In this document: piece by piece, positions 53,729 through 63,429 of the stretch
Position numbering within the stretch: position 1 is the first letter of the stretch
Layout of the letters: the number at the start of each line of letters is the position of its first letter
NCBI RefSeq assembly: GCF_000761155.1
Contig: NZ_CP009533.1
Location: 1,240,001-1,304,000, forward strand
Direction of reading: 5' to 3'
DNA from: Pseudomonas rhizosphaerae
Lineage (GTDB): Bacteria > Pseudomonadota > Gammaproteobacteria > Pseudomonadales > Pseudomonadaceae
Length of the DNA stretch: 64,000 nucleotides
Notes under the pieces: generated by a model
Databases searched by the model: none
Seen by the model: only the letters and a program-made list of their open reading frames with translations
Told to the model about the DNA's origin: nothing
Translations under genes and position numbers: made by a program

Positions 53729-54547
53729 ATGCCACAATCGCCGCTTCAATTCGCCGTGACGAGCCTTCAGGTGGAAGACCAAGACGCCCTGCAACCCCAC
53801 GAACGCACCGAGCACGTACTGGCCGAGGTGCACGACGCCTGGGGCATGATCCGTGTACTGGAAGTCGCGGACTACCGTTTCCTGGAGTTCGGCGACGCCA
53901 TCGAACAGAGCTGCACCTTCACCGCCGACCCCAGCTGGCTGGAATACGACTACACCCGGGCCATGCTGGTAGGCGCGCTGTGCCATGGCCAGCCTGAAAG
54001 TGCATTGTTCCTGGGGCTCGGCGCCGGCACCCTGACTCAGGCGTGTTTGAAGTTCCTGCCTCTGGAAGACGTCGAATGCATCGAACTGCGCCCTGACGTA
54101 CCTCGTCTGGCGACTCAATACATGGGCCTGGAAGACGATCCGCGTTTGTACATCCGGGTGGGCGACGCCCTGGAACTGCTGCCCAGTGCCGAAAGCGCCG
54201 ACCTGATTTTCGTCGACCTCTATACCGATCACGGCCCGGCGCCTGCGCACCTGGCCTGGCGCTTCCTGGAACAATGCCAGCAGCGCCTGAATCCTCAGGG
54301 TTGGCTGATCATCAACCAGTGGGCCGGCAACGACGGCAAGCCGCTCGGGGCCGCATTGCTGCGCGGGCTCTATCACCGCCATTACTGGGAGCTGCCGGTC
54401 AAGGAGGGCAACGTGATCGTCATGGTGCCGGCCGATATCGAACAAGCGCTGGACATGCCCGGCCTGCGGCAGCGCGCCGAAACCCTTGCGCCGCAGTTGG
54501 GTTACTCCCTGCAGGGCCTCATAGACGCGATACGCCCGGCGACCTGA
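53729..54547 (+). CDS. Spermidine/polyamine synthase-like methyltransferase-fold protein
   Basis: Rossmann-fold protein of 272 residues. ALFLGLGAGTLTQACLKF (about 91-108) is the glycine-rich loop, VECIELRPDVPRLATQYMGL supplies the acidic ribose-binding residue and DLIFVDLYTDHG corresponds to the active-site loop of aminopropyltransferases. The polyamine-binding residues of true SpeE are not all evident, so it may be a SpeE-like protein of other function. ATG 53729 follows GGGAGG. Confidence 0.72.
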   Translation: MPQSPLQFAVTSLQVEDQDALQPHERTEHVLAEVHDAWGMIRVLEVADYRFLEFGDAIEQSCTFTADPSWLEYDYTRAMLVGALCHGQPESALFLGLGAGTLTQACLKFLPLEDVECIELRPDVPRLATQYMGLEDDPRLYIRVGDALELLPSAESADLIFVDLYTDHGPAPAHLAWRFLEQCQQRLNPQGWLIINQWAGNDGKPLGAALLRGLYHRHYWELPVKEGNVIVMVPADIEQALDMPGLRQRAETLAPQLGYSLQGLIDAIRPAT

Positions 54548-54621
54548 GACGTGGCGCGCGGTCGCCTTGCCGGCTCCTGCCCACGCTGAGTTGCGCGGTG
54601 TGGTGCGCGCCGATTTCCCGA

Positions 54622-55413
54622 TTATTTCCCGGCAAACAGGGCAGGGCGCTGCTGCTGCATGGCCGCCAGCCCCTCCTGCGCGTCCTCGCTGGCGAACAGG
54701 CGGCCGGTGGTGGCTGACAGTTGGCGGCTGGCGGCGACTTCGCCTTCGCTGATGGCCAGGCGGGCCGATGCCAAGGTCGCCTGCACGCCCAGCGGTGCCT
54801 GCCGGGCAATCCGCTGAGCCAGCGCGAGGGCGTTGGGCAGCAAGTCTTCGCTGGCCATGACTTCCTGGACCAGGCCCAGGCGCAAGGCCTCATGGGCATC
54901 GAATTCATCGCCGGTGAGCAGCCAGCGCATGGCATTGCCCCACCCGGCGATCTGTTGCAGGCGCAGGGTGGCGCCGCCGAAAGGAAAGAGTCCGCGCTGC
55001 ACTTCCATCTGGGCAAACCGGGTATTGCTGGCGCACAGATTGATGTCGGCCGCGAGCATCAGTTCGATGCCCACGGTCAGGCAGTAACCTTGGGCTGCGA
55101 CGATCACCGGCTTGCTGACCACAGGCCCGGCCGACACCCGCCAGGGATCGCAGCCGCCGGGGGGTACCTGCCAGCCCTGGGTCAGGCGCGTGCTGACCGC
55201 CGCCAGGTCGAGCCCGGCGGTGAAGTGCTCGCCATGGCAGAACACCAGCGCCACCCGCGCCGCCGGCTCGCGTTCGAACGCGCCATAGGCCAGGCTCAGT
55301 TCATCGAGCATGGGCAGGTCGAAGGCGTTGCGTTTGGCAGGACGGTCGAGGCCGATGAGCATGACGTGCTCGCGCAACTCGCAGCTGACCTTGCCGGGGC
55401 AGGGGGTAGGCAT
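54622..55413 (-). CDS. Enoyl-CoA hydratase/isomerase (crotonase) family protein
   Basis: Crotonase-fold protein of 263 residues. The oxyanion-hole segments are FTAGLDLAAV (about 66-75) and EVQRGLFPFGGATLRLQQIAGWGNAMRWLLTG (about 140-170). LMLAADINLCASNTRFAQMEV is the typical preceding helix. The catalytic Glu of hydratases in the G-x-x-P-G-G loop region is replaced by FPFGG here, so hydratase activity is not certain. ATG 55413 is chosen for the family-like N-terminus; a longer frame to 55539 overlaps the helicase promoter region. The CoA substrate is unknown. Confidence 0.82.
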   Translation of the reverse strand: MPTPCPGKVSCELREHVMLIGLDRPAKRNAFDLPMLDELSLAYGAFEREPAARVALVFCHGEHFTAGLDLAAVSTRLTQGWQVPPGGCDPWRVSAGPVVSKPVIVAAQGYCLTVGIELMLAADINLCASNTRFAQMEVQRGLFPFGGATLRLQQIAGWGNAMRWLLTGDEFDAHEALRLGLVQEVMASEDLLPNALALAQRIARQAPLGVQATLASARLAISEGEVAASRQLSATTGRLFASEDAQEGLAAMQQQRPALFAGK

Positions 55414-55578
55414 GACGGCATCCTCGGAACGTTTTGAGTGAAAGGTTTCAGCCGCCGCACCTGCGCAGGCGCCCCTGCTAAAATAGACCGTGTCGCCGAT
55501 TCGCGCAAAGCCCGCGTGGCTCTGCCGTTCACGCAGCATGAAGGTTCAAAAAAGTCTCACGTCGCGGTCATTTTCAGG

Positions 55579-55800
55579 TATAGTGCGCGCCGGTCTTTAA
55601 CCAGGCCGCGTTTAGGTAGCGCAATCCCCCGAAGACAGCTTCGGCTGCACGTCCGTTCCGCGGACTCTCCCTAACGATTCTTTCATTCAATCGTTTTCGC
55701 AAATCCCCGCCGACAAAGCTGCCAGGGTGACTCTCGAGTCTTACAAGGCATGCGCAGCTTTGGAGCATGGGTCTTTGCGGATGCACTTAGAGGCAGACCC
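55579..55800 (+). promoter_or_regulatory. Promoter and structured leader of the DEAD-box helicase gene
   Basis: A -10-like TATAGT lies at 55579-55584, 216 bases before the start codon, with only a weak -35. The transcribed leader contains three consecutive hairpins: CCGAAG/CTTCGG (55629-55644, ACAG loop), GTCCG/CGGAC (55651-55665) and AACGATT/AATCGTT (55673-55695). Long structured leaders are typical of cold-inducible helicase mRNAs. No reading frame is evident in it. Confidence 0.45.
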
Positions 55801-57471
55801 ATGACCCAGGAAACCGGCGGCTTCGCCGCTCTCGAACTTCATCCGAACATTGTTGCTGCTGTAGTCGCTACCGGCTACGAAGAGCCTTCGGCTATCCAGT
55901 ACCAATCGATCCCGATCATCCTTGCCGGTCATGACATGATCGGCCAGGCGCAGACAGGCACCGGCAAGACCGCGGCCTTCGCTCTGCCGATCCTGCATCG
56001 TATCGACCCGAGCAAGCGCGAGCCGCAAGCCCTGATCCTGGCGCCAACCCGTGAGTTGGCGCTACAAGTAGCCACTGCATTCGAAACCTACGCCAAGCAG
56101 ATGCCTGGCGTTACCGTAGTGGCCGTGTATGGCGGTGCCCCGATGGGCCCGCAATTGAAAGCCATCCGTAACGGCGCGCAAATCGTCGTCGCCACCCCCG
56201 GCCGTCTCTGCGACCACCTGCGTCGCGACGAGAAAGTCCTCGCCACCGTGAACCACCTGGTGCTCGACGAAGCCGACGAAATGCTCAAGCTGGGCTTCAT
56301 GGATGACCTGGAAGTCATCTTCAAGGCCATGCCCGAGACTCGTCAGACCGTACTGTTCTCGGCAACCTTGCCGCAGTCGATCCGCGCCATCGCCGAGCGT
56401 CATCTCAAAGACCCCAAGCACGTCAAGATCCAGACCAAGACTCAGACCGTCACCGCGATCGAGCAGGCTCACCTGCTGGTTCACGCCGACCAGAAGACCT
56501 CGGCTGTCCTGCGCCTGCTGGAAGTCGAAGAGTTCGATGCGCTGATCGCCTTCGTGCGCACCAAGCAAGCCACCCTCGACCTGGCCAGCGCCCTTGAAGC
56601 CAAAGGCTACAAGGCTGCGGCACTCAACGGTGACATTGCCCAGAACCAGCGCGAGCGCGTCATCGACTCGCTCAAGGATGGTCGCCTGGACATCGTCGTC
56701 GCCACCGACGTCGCTGCCCGTGGCCTGGACGTACCGCGCATCACCCACGTGTTCAACGTCGACATGCCGTACGACCCCGAGTCCTACGTGCACCGCATCG
56801 GTCGTACTGGCCGTGCCGGTCGTGAAGGCCGTGCTCTGTTGCTGGTGACTCCACGTGAGCGTCGCATGCTGCAGGTCATCGAGCGTGTGACCGGCCAGAA
56901 GGTCGCCGAAGTTCGCCTGCCAGATGGCCAGGCTGTACTGGATGCGCGCATTCGCAAGCTGACCAACAGCCTGGCGCCGTTGGTAGGTGATGCCGAAAGC
57001 ACCCACGGCGATTTGCTGGATCGCTTGACGGCCGACATCGGTTGCAGCCCGCGCGCCTTGGCCGCAGCCCTGCTGCGCAAGGCCACCAATGGCCAGGCGC
57101 TGACCCTGGATGCCGTCAACAAGGAGCAGCCGCTGGTTCCGACCAGTGCTCCGCGCGAACGCACCAGCAGTGGTGATCGTCCAGAACGCAGCGGCGACCG
57201 TGAGCGCCGTGCGCCCATGCCGCTGGGTGAAGGCCGCGCTCGCTGCCGTACCGCGCTGGGTGCGCGTGACGGCATCGCTGCCAAAAACCTGCTCGGCGCT
57301 ATCCTCAACGAAGGCGGCTTGGCCCGCGAAGCCATCGGCCGCATCCAGGTGCGCGACAGCTTCAGCCTAGTCGAGCTGCCGGAAGAGGGTCTGGAAAGTC
57401 TGCTGAGCAAGCTCAAGGACACCCGCGTCGCTGGCAAGCAACTGAAGCTGCGTCGCTATCGCGAAGACTGA
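55801..57471 (+). CDS. deaD: ATP-dependent RNA helicase, DeaD/CsdA-like
   Basis: DEAD-box helicase of 556 residues that unwinds structured RNA in ribosome assembly and mRNA decay, especially in the cold. The Q motif region GYEEPSAIQYQSIP, Walker A AQTGTGKT (50-57), APTRELALQ, LDEADEML (about 155-162), SATLP, VATDVAARGLDVP and HRIGRTGRAGREGRALL are in order. After the helicase core there is a DbpA-type RNA-binding domain at the C-terminus (GARDGIAAKNLLGAILNEGGL ... IGRIQVRDSFSLVELPE). The start ATG 55801 matches the family; the frame is open back to 55750, inside the leader. Confidence 0.92.
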   Translation: MTQETGGFAALELHPNIVAAVVATGYEEPSAIQYQSIPIILAGHDMIGQAQTGTGKTAAFALPILHRIDPSKREPQALILAPTRELALQVATAFETYAKQMPGVTVVAVYGGAPMGPQLKAIRNGAQIVVATPGRLCDHLRRDEKVLATVNHLVLDEADEMLKLGFMDDLEVIFKAMPETRQTVLFSATLPQSIRAIAERHLKDPKHVKIQTKTQTVTAIEQAHLLVHADQKTSAVLRLLEVEEFDALIAFVRTKQATLDLASALEAKGYKAAALNGDIAQNQRERVIDSLKDGRLDIVVATDVAARGLDVPRITHVFNVDMPYDPESYVHRIGRTGRAGREGRALLLVTPRERRMLQVIERVTGQKVAEVRLPDGQAVLDARIRKLTNSLAPLVGDAESTHGDLLDRLTADIGCSPRALAAALLRKATNGQALTLDAVNKEQPLVPTSAPRERTSSGDRPERSGDRERRAPMPLGEGRARCRTALGARDGIAAKNLLGAILNEGGLAREAIGRIQVRDSFSLVELPEEGLESLLSKLKDTRVAGKQLKLRRYRED

Positions 57472-57510
57472 TTGCACATAGTCTGAAGGCATAGTCTGAA
57501 GGCATAAAAA

Positions 57511-57539
57511 AATCCCCGACTGGTTCGGGGATTTTTTTT
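57511..57539. terminator. Intrinsic terminator after deaD
   Basis: AATCCCCGA (57511-57519) pairs with TCGGGGATT (57525-57533), with a run of Ts after and a run of As before it, so it could also stop transcription on the other strand. A 13-base direct repeat (CATAGTCTGAAGG, twice) precedes it. Confidence 0.8.
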
Positions 57540-57575
57540 GTCTCGATCGCGGCTCGGTCATCGCAAGGTCAAGCT

Positions 57576-57608
57576 CGCCCCTGAGGGGCGGGCTCTGCCC
57601 GCGAAGCA
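57576..57608. repeat. Partial REP-like element (type A half)
   Basis: GGGCGGGCTCTGCCCGCGAAG is the conserved half of the type A repeat seen at 7161 and 10387, without its partner arm. It lies between the deaD terminator and the small lipoprotein gene. Confidence 0.55.
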
Positions 57609-57623
57609 GGCGCCGCCGATTTA

Positions 57624-57920
57624 TTAGTTCTTCGCTGGCGGCACTTGGGTAGCAGGGGTGGTACCTGGTGCTACTGGCATGCTCGAATCAGACTTGGAAG
57701 CTTCTTGAGCTGCAGCCTTGTTCGACTCCATGGCCGCTTCGTTGGCCTTGGCGTTTTCCTTGGCGGCATCGTTCATCTTGTCTTGAGCCGAATCCATTTT
57801 CTCTTGCGCTTCCTGACGGTGCTCAGCAGCGTCCTGGGCCTTGTCTTCGGATTTCTTGTCGCAAGCGGCCAGACCAAGGGTGGCAGCCAGCATCAGGGAG
57901 TAAGCGAGTGTCTTGCGCAT
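57624..57920 (-). CDS. Small coiled-coil lipoprotein
   Basis: Protein of 98 residues. The signal peptide ends in the lipobox LAAC (Cys20 lipidated: MRKTLAYSLMLAATLGLAAC). The mature part is a strongly charged Ala/Lys/Glu helix (DKAQDAAEHRQEAQEKMDSAQDKMNDAAKENAKANEAAM), probably a coiled coil, and ends with a Pro/Thr-rich tail. It resembles stress-induced small lipoproteins in its make-up, but no named family is recognised. GGAGAAACACC precedes the ATG. It is divergent from htpG. Confidence 0.75.
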   Translation of the reverse strand: MRKTLAYSLMLAATLGLAACDKKSEDKAQDAAEHRQEAQEKMDSAQDKMNDAAKENAKANEAAMESNKAAAQEASKSDSSMPVAPGTTPATQVPPAKN

Positions 57921-58125
57921 GGTGTTTCTCCTTATTGGGTATCTACGAGGCTAAGAGGCCAGCCGCCGGATATAAGTTCCATCACTGCGGTTATATAAGT
58001 ATCGGATCGCAATGAGTTTTTTCCGCAGCCTTGCTGTAACGGTCAAGCAGCCGACCGGTTTTCAGGTCGGCAAGCGGTGAAAGGGTTCATTCACGTGCGC
58101 GTGTCCATCGGCGCACCGGGCAACC

Positions 58126-58153
58126 CTTGAAATACCGATTGGCGGCCCCATCT
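58126..58153 (+). promoter_or_regulatory. Sigma-32 heat-shock promoter of htpG
   Basis: CTTGAAA (58126-58132) and CCCCATCT (58146-58153) match the sigma-32 -35 and -10 consensus exactly, with a 13-base spacer. Transcription should start near 58160, giving a leader of about 50 bases. This supports heat-shock control of htpG. Confidence 0.8.
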
Positions 58154-58210
58154 CCTTGTCATCCCGCCGCTCACCGGCGGCACCTGCCATCTGATTGGAG
58201 TTTGATGACC

Positions 58211-60115
58211 ATGAGTGTGGAAACTCAAAAGGAAACCCTGGGCTTCCAGACCGAGGTGAAGCAACTGCTGCACCTCATGATCCATTCGCTGTATTCCAAC
58301 AAGGAAATCTTCCTTCGCGAATTGATCTCGAACGCCTCCGACGCCGTCGACAAACTGCGTTTCGAAGCGCTGGCCAAGCCTGAGCTGCTCGAAGGCGGCG
58401 GCGAGCTTGGCATCCGTATCAGCTTCGACAAGGACGCCAAGACCGTCACCCTAGAAGACAACGGTATCGGCATGAACCGCGACGATGTCGTGACCCATCT
58501 GGGCACCATCGCCAAGTCCGGCACTGCCGACTTCATGAAGAACCTCACCGGTGACCAGAAGAAGGACTCGCACCTGATCGGTCAGTTCGGCGTGGGCTTC
58601 TATTCGGCGTTCATCGTCGCCGACCAGGTCGACGTCTACAGCCGTCGTGCCGGCACCGCTGCCAGCGAGGGCGTGCACTGGTCGTCCAAGGGCGAGGGCG
58701 AGTTCGAAGTCGCCAACGTCGAGAAAGCCGAGCGCGGTACCCGTATCGTGCTCCACCTCAAGAGCGCTGAAGATGAGTTCGCCGACGGTTACCGCCTGCG
58801 CAACATCATCAAGAAGTACTCCGACCACATCGCCCTGCCGATCGAGCTGCCCAAGGAAAGCACGCCGGCCGAAGGCGAAGAGGCACCTGCGCAGGAATGG
58901 GAGACCGTTAACCGCGCCAGCGCCCTGTGGACCCGTCCGCGTACCGACATCAAGGACGAGGAATACCAGGAGTTCTACAAGCATGTCGGTCACGACTACG
59001 AGAACCCGCTGAGCTGGAGCCACAACAAGGTCGAAGGCAAGCTGGAATACACCTCGCTGCTGTATGTACCTGCACGTGCCCCGTTCGATCTGTACCAGCG
59101 CGAAGCACCGCGTGGGCTCAAGCTCTACGTGCAGCGCGTATTCGTGATGGATCAGGCCGAATCCTTCCTGCCGTTGTACCTGCGCTTCATCAAGGGCGTG
59201 GTCGACTCCAACGACCTGTCTCTGAACGTGTCGCGTGAGATCCTGCAGAAGGACCCGATCATCGACTCGATGAAAACGGCCCTGACCAAGCGTGTTCTCG
59301 ACATGCTGGAGAAACTGGCCAAGAACGAGCCTGAGCAGTACAAGGGTTTCTGGAAGAATTTCGGCCAGGTCCTCAAGGAAGGTCCGGCCGAAGATTTCGC
59401 CAACAAGGAAAAGATCGCCGGCTTGCTGCGCTTCGCTTCCACCAGCGACGACAGCGGCGAACAGAGTGTTGGCCTGGCCGACTACTTGGCACGCGTCAAG
59501 GAAGGCCAGGACAAGGTCTACTACCTGTCCGGCGAGTCTTACGCGCAGGTCAAGAACAGCCCGCACCTGGAAGTCTTCCGCAAGAAAGGCATCGAAGTGC
59601 TGCTGCTGACCGATCGCATCGACGAGTGGCTGATGAGCTACCTGACCGAATTCGACGGCAAGGGCTTCGTCGACGTCGCCCGCGGCGACCTCGACCTGGG
59701 CAAACTGGATTCCGAGGAAGACAAGAAAGCCCAGGAAGAAATCGCCAAGGACAAGGAAGGCCTGGTCGAGCGCTTGAAGGCGGCGCTGGGTGATTCGGTC
59801 AGCGAAGTGCGGGTTTCCCACCGCCTGACCGATTCGCCGGCGATCCTGGCCATCGGCGAGCAGGACCTCGGCTTGCAGATGCGCCAGATCCTGGAGGCCA
59901 GCGGCCAGAAGGTTCCGGATTCCAAGCCGATCTTCGAGTTCAACCCCAACCACCCGCTGATCGCCAAGCTGGACGTGGAGCAGAGCGAAGATCGTTTCGC
60001 CGACTTCTCCCATATCCTGTTCGATCAGGCGGCCCTGGCTGCAGGCGACAGCTTGAAAGACCCGGCAGGCTACGTTCGACGCCTGAACAAGTTGCTGGTC
60101 GAGTTGTCCGTTTAA
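58211..60115 (+). CDS. htpG: Chaperone HtpG (bacterial Hsp90)
   Basis: ATP-driven chaperone of 634 residues, the standard length. The N-terminal GHKL ATPase has [20 protein letters not shown] (Mg/ATP-binding Glu and Asn), [15 protein letters not shown] and [15 protein letters not shown]. The middle domain carries the catalytic arginine segment and NLSREI-like [13 protein letters not shown], and a C-terminal dimerisation domain follows. ATG 58211 gives the usual [23 protein letters not shown] 58205, two codons upstream, is also possible (GGAG is four bases from it). A consensus sigma-32 promoter lies just upstream and a terminator follows the stop. Confidence 0.95.
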   Translation: MSVETQKETLGFQTEVKQLLHLMIHSLYSNKEIFLRELISNASDAVDKLRFEALAKPELLEGGGELGIRISFDKDAKTVTLEDNGIGMNRDDVVTHLGTIAKSGTADFMKNLTGDQKKDSHLIGQFGVGFYSAFIVADQVDVYSRRAGTAASEGVHWSSKGEGEFEVANVEKAERGTRIVLHLKSAEDEFADGYRLRNIIKKYSDHIALPIELPKESTPAEGEEAPAQEWETVNRASALWTRPRTDIKDEEYQEFYKHVGHDYENPLSWSHNKVEGKLEYTSLLYVPARAPFDLYQREAPRGLKLYVQRVFVMDQAESFLPLYLRFIKGVVDSNDLSLNVSREILQKDPIIDSMKTALTKRVLDMLEKLAKNEPEQYKGFWKNFGQVLKEGPAEDFANKEKIAGLLRFASTSDDSGEQSVGLADYLARVKEGQDKVYYLSGESYAQVKNSPHLEVFRKKGIEVLLLTDRIDEWLMSYLTEFDGKGFVDVARGDLDLGKLDSEEDKKAQEEIAKDKEGLVERLKAALGDSVSEVRVSHRLTDSPAILAIGEQDLGLQMRQILEASGQKVPDSKPIFEFNPNHPLIAKLDVEQSEDRFADFSHILFDQAALAAGDSLKDPAGYVRRLNKLLVELSV

Positions 60116-60126
60116 ACAGTCCAGGT

Positions 60127-60151
60127 AAAAGCCCGCTTCGGCGGGCTTTTT
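60127..60151 (+). terminator. Intrinsic terminator of htpG
   Basis: GCCCGC, loop TTCG, GCGGGC followed by TTTTT, 12 bases after the stop codon. Confidence 0.85.
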
Positions 60152-60183
60152 CGTTTTCAGCCATGACCTTTTGGGAAACAAGC

Positions 60184-60912
60184 ATGAGCACATTGACCGT
60201 TCAATCCGTGGTCTACCAGATCGACGGGCAGGCGTACGAAAGCCGCCTGGTGTACGACGCCGATATCGTTTCCCCACGTCCGGGGTTGGTAATGGCGCCC
60301 AATTGGATGGGCGTCAGCGAAGGTGCCGAGCGTATCGCCCAGTCGGTGGCCTCGAAGGGCTACGTGGTGCTGCTGGTCGACCTCTACGGTCAAGGCGTAC
60401 GGCCAGGCAACAACGACGAAGCGGCCGCAGCCATGACCCCGCTGAAGAATGACCGTGCCTTGCTGCGCAAGCGCATGCAAGTGGCCCTGCAGCAGTTGCA
60501 CGAGCAGGCCCATGCCGCTGTCGATCCGGCACAGTCGGCGGCCTTCGGTTTCTGCTTTGGTGGCTGTTGCGCATTGGAGCTGGCCCGCACCGGTGCGGCG
60601 CTCAAGGCCGCCGTGTCGTTCCATGGCACCCTGGATACGCCGAATCCGGCCGATGCCCACGACATCAAGGGCTCGGTCCTGGTCCTGCACGGCGATGCCG
60701 ATCCGCTGGTGCCAGCCGAGCAGTTGCCCGCGTTCCGTTCCGAGATGAACTCGGCGGGTGTGGATTGGCAATTGACCAGCTACGGTGGCGCCTACCATTC
60801 GTTCACCGATACCGAGGCCAATAACCCCGGTGTGCAGATGTACGATGCCAAGGTTTCGGCGCGCGCGTTCCAGGCCATGCACAATCTGCTCGAAGAAGTG
60901 TTCCAGGCCTGA
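60184..60912 (+). CDS. Dienelactone hydrolase family protein
   Basis: Alpha/beta-hydrolase of 242 residues. The nucleophile is Cys124 in GFCFGG, the catalytic Asp is in LHGDADPLVPAEQL and the His in GGAYHSFTDTE, the Cys-Asp-His triad of dienelactone hydrolases. It is not in an aromatic-degradation operon, so the natural ester is unknown. ATG 60184 is chosen over 60163, which lies close to the htpG terminator. Confidence 0.87.
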   Translation: MSTLTVQSVVYQIDGQAYESRLVYDADIVSPRPGLVMAPNWMGVSEGAERIAQSVASKGYVVLLVDLYGQGVRPGNNDEAAAAMTPLKNDRALLRKRMQVALQQLHEQAHAAVDPAQSAAFGFCFGGCCALELARTGAALKAAVSFHGTLDTPNPADAHDIKGSVLVLHGDADPLVPAEQLPAFRSEMNSAGVDWQLTSYGGAYHSFTDTEANNPGVQMYDAKVSARAFQAMHNLLEEVFQA

Positions 60913-60936
60913 GTCAGCATGTGCCTGTGAATGCCT

Positions 60937-60994
60937 GTTCGCGGCCACTGGCCGCTCCTAGGAATTGCGTAGGAGCGGTCATTGGCCGCGAACA
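60937..60994. repeat. REP-like inverted repeat (type B)
   Basis: TGTTCGCGGCCACTGGCC...GCTCCTA and TAGGAGC...GGCCGCGAACA form a near-perfect palindrome with a nine-base centre. It belongs to the same family as the elements at 36402 and 44396 and lies between the convergent hydrolase and OsmC genes. Confidence 0.8.
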
Positions 60995-61002
60995 CCTGCC
61001 AG

Positions 61003-61410
61003 TCAAGCCTCCGCCAGGTACGTCTCTATATCGATCACGGCGCTGGTCATCAGCTTGTGTATCGGGCAGTGGTCGGCGACTCGGTCCAGGTCATGACGCT
61101 GTGCTTCCGTCAGGTTGCCCAGCAGTGTCAGCTTGACCCGCAAGCCGTACTTGCCGGTGGGTTCCTGGCTATTGTCCCGTTTGACCTCGATGTTCACCCC
61201 GGTCAGCGGGATGTTTTTCCGCTGAGCGTAGAGCTTGAGGGTCAAGGCTTTGCAGGCGCCCAGTGCGGCGTCGAAGTAGTCGTGAGGAGAGGGGGCGGAA
61301 TCTGCGCCGCCCAAGGCTTCGAGCAGGTCGGTATGGAATGAGTGGCGGGCATCGATGTCGATGCGGTGGCGAAATCCGTCGCCGGGTTCGGTAGTCACGG
61401 TGATAGACAT
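61003..61410 (-). CDS. OsmC-family peroxiredoxin-like protein
   Basis: Protein of 135 residues of the OsmC/Ohr fold. The two reactive cysteines are Cys53 (LGACKALTLKLYAQR) and Cys115 (DHCPIHKLM), and the central AA(L/M)xACxALT helix is typical of the YhfA-like group. Such proteins reduce organic hydroperoxides through a dithiol site. The start ATG 61410 has GGGATCTCC upstream; a longer frame to 61476 is possible. Confidence 0.85.
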   Translation of the reverse strand: MSITVTTEPGDGFRHRIDIDARHSFHTDLLEALGGADSAPSPHDYFDAALGACKALTLKLYAQRKNIPLTGVNIEVKRDNSQEPTGKYGLRVKLTLLGNLTEAQRHDLDRVADHCPIHKLMTSAVIDIETYLAEA

Positions 61411-61502
61411 GGAGATCCCTTCGTTAGAGTGCACAAACCACACTGTATAGAGGCTTGTGCCGCCAAAGGGGTTCAACTGTCGTCAGCCGACCGACTACAG
61501 GC

Positions 61503-61535
61503 AAAAAAAACGGCGCCCGCAGGCGCCGTGTTTTT
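61503..61535 (-). terminator. Intrinsic terminator after fabB
   Basis: CGGCGCC (61511-61517), loop, GGCGCCG (61522-61528), with eight Ts following on the minus strand (A run 61503-61510). It lies 23 bases past the fabB stop; T-rich sequence on the other side may make it bidirectional. Confidence 0.8.
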
Positions 61536-61550
61536 GTGAGGCTATGAACC

Positions 61551-62771
61551 TTACTGGCCAGTCCAGCGCTTGAGCACCAACGTAGCGTTGGTGCCGCCGA
61601 AGCCGAAGCTGTTGCTCATCACGGTGTTGATTTCGACGTTTTCCTGGGTGACGGTCTGCACGGGCAGATCAGCTACGGCAGGGTCCAGTTCGTCGATGTT
61701 CGCCGAACCGGCGATGAAATTGCCTTCCATCATCAGCATGCAGTAAATCGCTTCGTGAACGCCTGCGGCGCCCAGGGAGTGACCGGACAGGCTCTTGGTC
61801 GAACTGATGGCTGGGTACTTGCCAGCGAAGACCTCGCGCACACCTTTCATCTCGGCCACGTCGCCCACAGGCGTCGAAGTGCCGTGGGTGTTCAGGTAGT
61901 CGATCGGGGTGTCGACGGTGGACAGCGCCTGCTGCATGCAGCGGATGGCGCCTTCGCCGCTCGGCGCGACCATGTCGTAGCCATCGGACGTCGCGCCGTA
62001 GCCGACGATTTCGGCATAGATGTGCGCGCCGCGGGCCAAGGCGTGTTCCAGTTCCTCGACCACCACCATGCCGCCGCCGCCGGCGATGACGAAGCCATCG
62101 CGATCGCTGTCGTAGGCACGCGAGGCTTTCTCGGGGGTGTCGTTGCGCTTGCTGGACAATGCGCCCATGGCGTCGAACAGGAACGACTGGGTCCAGTGCT
62201 CCTCTTCACCACCACCGGCGAACACGACGTCCTGCTTGCCCATCTGGATCTGTTCCATGGCCGTGCCGATGCAATGAGCGCTGGTGGCGCAGGCCGAGGC
62301 GATGGAATAGTTCAGGCCCTTGATCTTGAAAGGGGTGGCCAGGCAAGCCGACACGGTGCTGCTCATGGTCCGGGTGACACGATACGGGCCGACGCGCTTC
62401 ACGCCTTTCTCGCGCAGGATGTCCAGCGCTTCCATCTGGTTCAGGGTGGAGGCGCCGCCGGAGCCTGCGATCAGACCGGTGCGCGGGTTGGAAACCTGCT
62501 CGTCGGTCAGGCCGGAATCCTTGATGGCATCCTGCATGGCCAGGTAGGCGTACGCTGCGGCGTGGCCGACGAAGCGGTATACCTTGCGGTCGATCAGTTC
62601 TTCCAGGTTGAGGTCGATGGAACCGGAAACCTGGCTACGCAGACCCATTTCGGCATATTCCGGGTTGAAGCGGATGCCAGGGCGGCTTGCACGCAGGTTT
62701 GCGGAGACGGTGTCTTTGTCATTGCCCAGGCACGAAACGATGCCCAGACCAGTGATAACAACGCGGCGCAT
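61551..62771 (-). CDS. fabB: 3-oxoacyl-ACP synthase I
   Basis: Condensing enzyme of 406 residues that elongates acyl chains and is essential for unsaturated fatty acids. The catalytic cysteine is Cys161 in SACATSAHC, with His296 ([11 protein letters not shown]), Lys326 and His331 ([15 protein letters not shown]). The start ATG 62771 gives [17 protein letters not shown], 11 bases after the fabA stop. fabA and fabB together make the anaerobic unsaturated-fatty-acid pathway and are co-transcribed here. Confidence 0.96.
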   Translation of the reverse strand: MRRVVITGLGIVSCLGNDKDTVSANLRASRPGIRFNPEYAEMGLRSQVSGSIDLNLEELIDRKVYRFVGHAAAYAYLAMQDAIKDSGLTDEQVSNPRTGLIAGSGGASTLNQMEALDILREKGVKRVGPYRVTRTMSSTVSACLATPFKIKGLNYSIASACATSAHCIGTAMEQIQMGKQDVVFAGGGEEEHWTQSFLFDAMGALSSKRNDTPEKASRAYDSDRDGFVIAGGGGMVVVEELEHALARGAHIYAEIVGYGATSDGYDMVAPSGEGAIRCMQQALSTVDTPIDYLNTHGTSTPVGDVAEMKGVREVFAGKYPAISSTKSLSGHSLGAAGVHEAIYCMLMMEGNFIAGSANIDELDPAVADLPVQTVTQENVEINTVMSNSFGFGGTNATLVLKRWTGQ

Positions 62772-62782
62772 GCGGATAACCC

Positions 62783-63298
62783 TTAGAAATTTTCGGTGGA
62801 TGTAAAGACGCCAACCCGAAGGCCGTCGGCGGTGTAGATCTCGCGGCCGTCGACACTGACCGAACCATCGGCGATGGCCATGTTCAGCTTGCCCTTGAGC
62901 ACGCGCTTGATATGAATGTTGTACGTGACCTTCTTGGCGGTCGGCAGCACTTGGCCGAAGAACTTCACTTCGCCCGAACCCAGCGCACGACCACGGCCCG
63001 GCAGGTCCTGCCAGCCCAGGAAGAAACCGACCAGCTGCCACATGGCATCCAGGCCCAGGCAGCCCGGCATCACCGGATCGCCCTCGAAGTGGCAGGCGAA
63101 GAACCACAGGTCCGGGGTGATATCCAGCTCGGCGACCAATTCACCCTTGCCATACTTGCCACCTTCGGCGCTGATATGGGTAATGCGGTCCACCATCAGC
63201 ATGTTCGGGGCGGGCAATTGCGCGTTACCTGGGCCGAACAGCTCGCCACGACTGCAGCGCAGCAGATCTTCCCGGGTAAAGGCGTTTTGTTTGGTCAT
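62783..63298 (-). CDS. fabA: 3-hydroxydecanoyl-ACP dehydratase/isomerase
   Basis: Bifunctional enzyme of 171 residues that dehydrates 3-hydroxydecanoyl-ACP and isomerises trans-2- to cis-3-decenoyl-ACP, the branch point to unsaturated fatty acids. The active-site His70 ([14 protein letters not shown]) and Asp84 (GLDAMWQ) occupy the same positions as in the E. coli enzyme. It is the first gene of fabAB. The promoter region at 63430-63454 has a -10 TATAAT and an adjacent palindrome-like site. Confidence 0.96.
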   Translation of the reverse strand: MTKQNAFTREDLLRCSRGELFGPGNAQLPAPNMLMVDRITHISAEGGKYGKGELVAELDITPDLWFFACHFEGDPVMPGCLGLDAMWQLVGFFLGWQDLPGRGRALGSGEVKFFGQVLPTAKKVTYNIHIKRVLKGKLNMAIADGSVSVDGREIYTADGLRVGVFTSTENF

Positions 63299-63429
63299 GC
63301 GAGCTCCTCAATAGTCCCTGGTGGCAGGGGGCAAATCTTCCCGACCGACCAGAAGGATCAACACCTGGGTCGGCAGCCTACACATAGACTATTGCGTTGT
63401 AGTGAAAGTCACAGCGCAAGCGATACGGA

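Noticed and set aside
57478..57503. 13-base direct repeat before the deaD terminator as a regulatory site
   Set aside because: Only two copies after the stop codon; most likely a chance duplication.
58451..60277. 608-codon minus-strand frame opposite htpG
   Set aside because: Antisense shadow crossing the htpG terminator; no ribosome site or domain.
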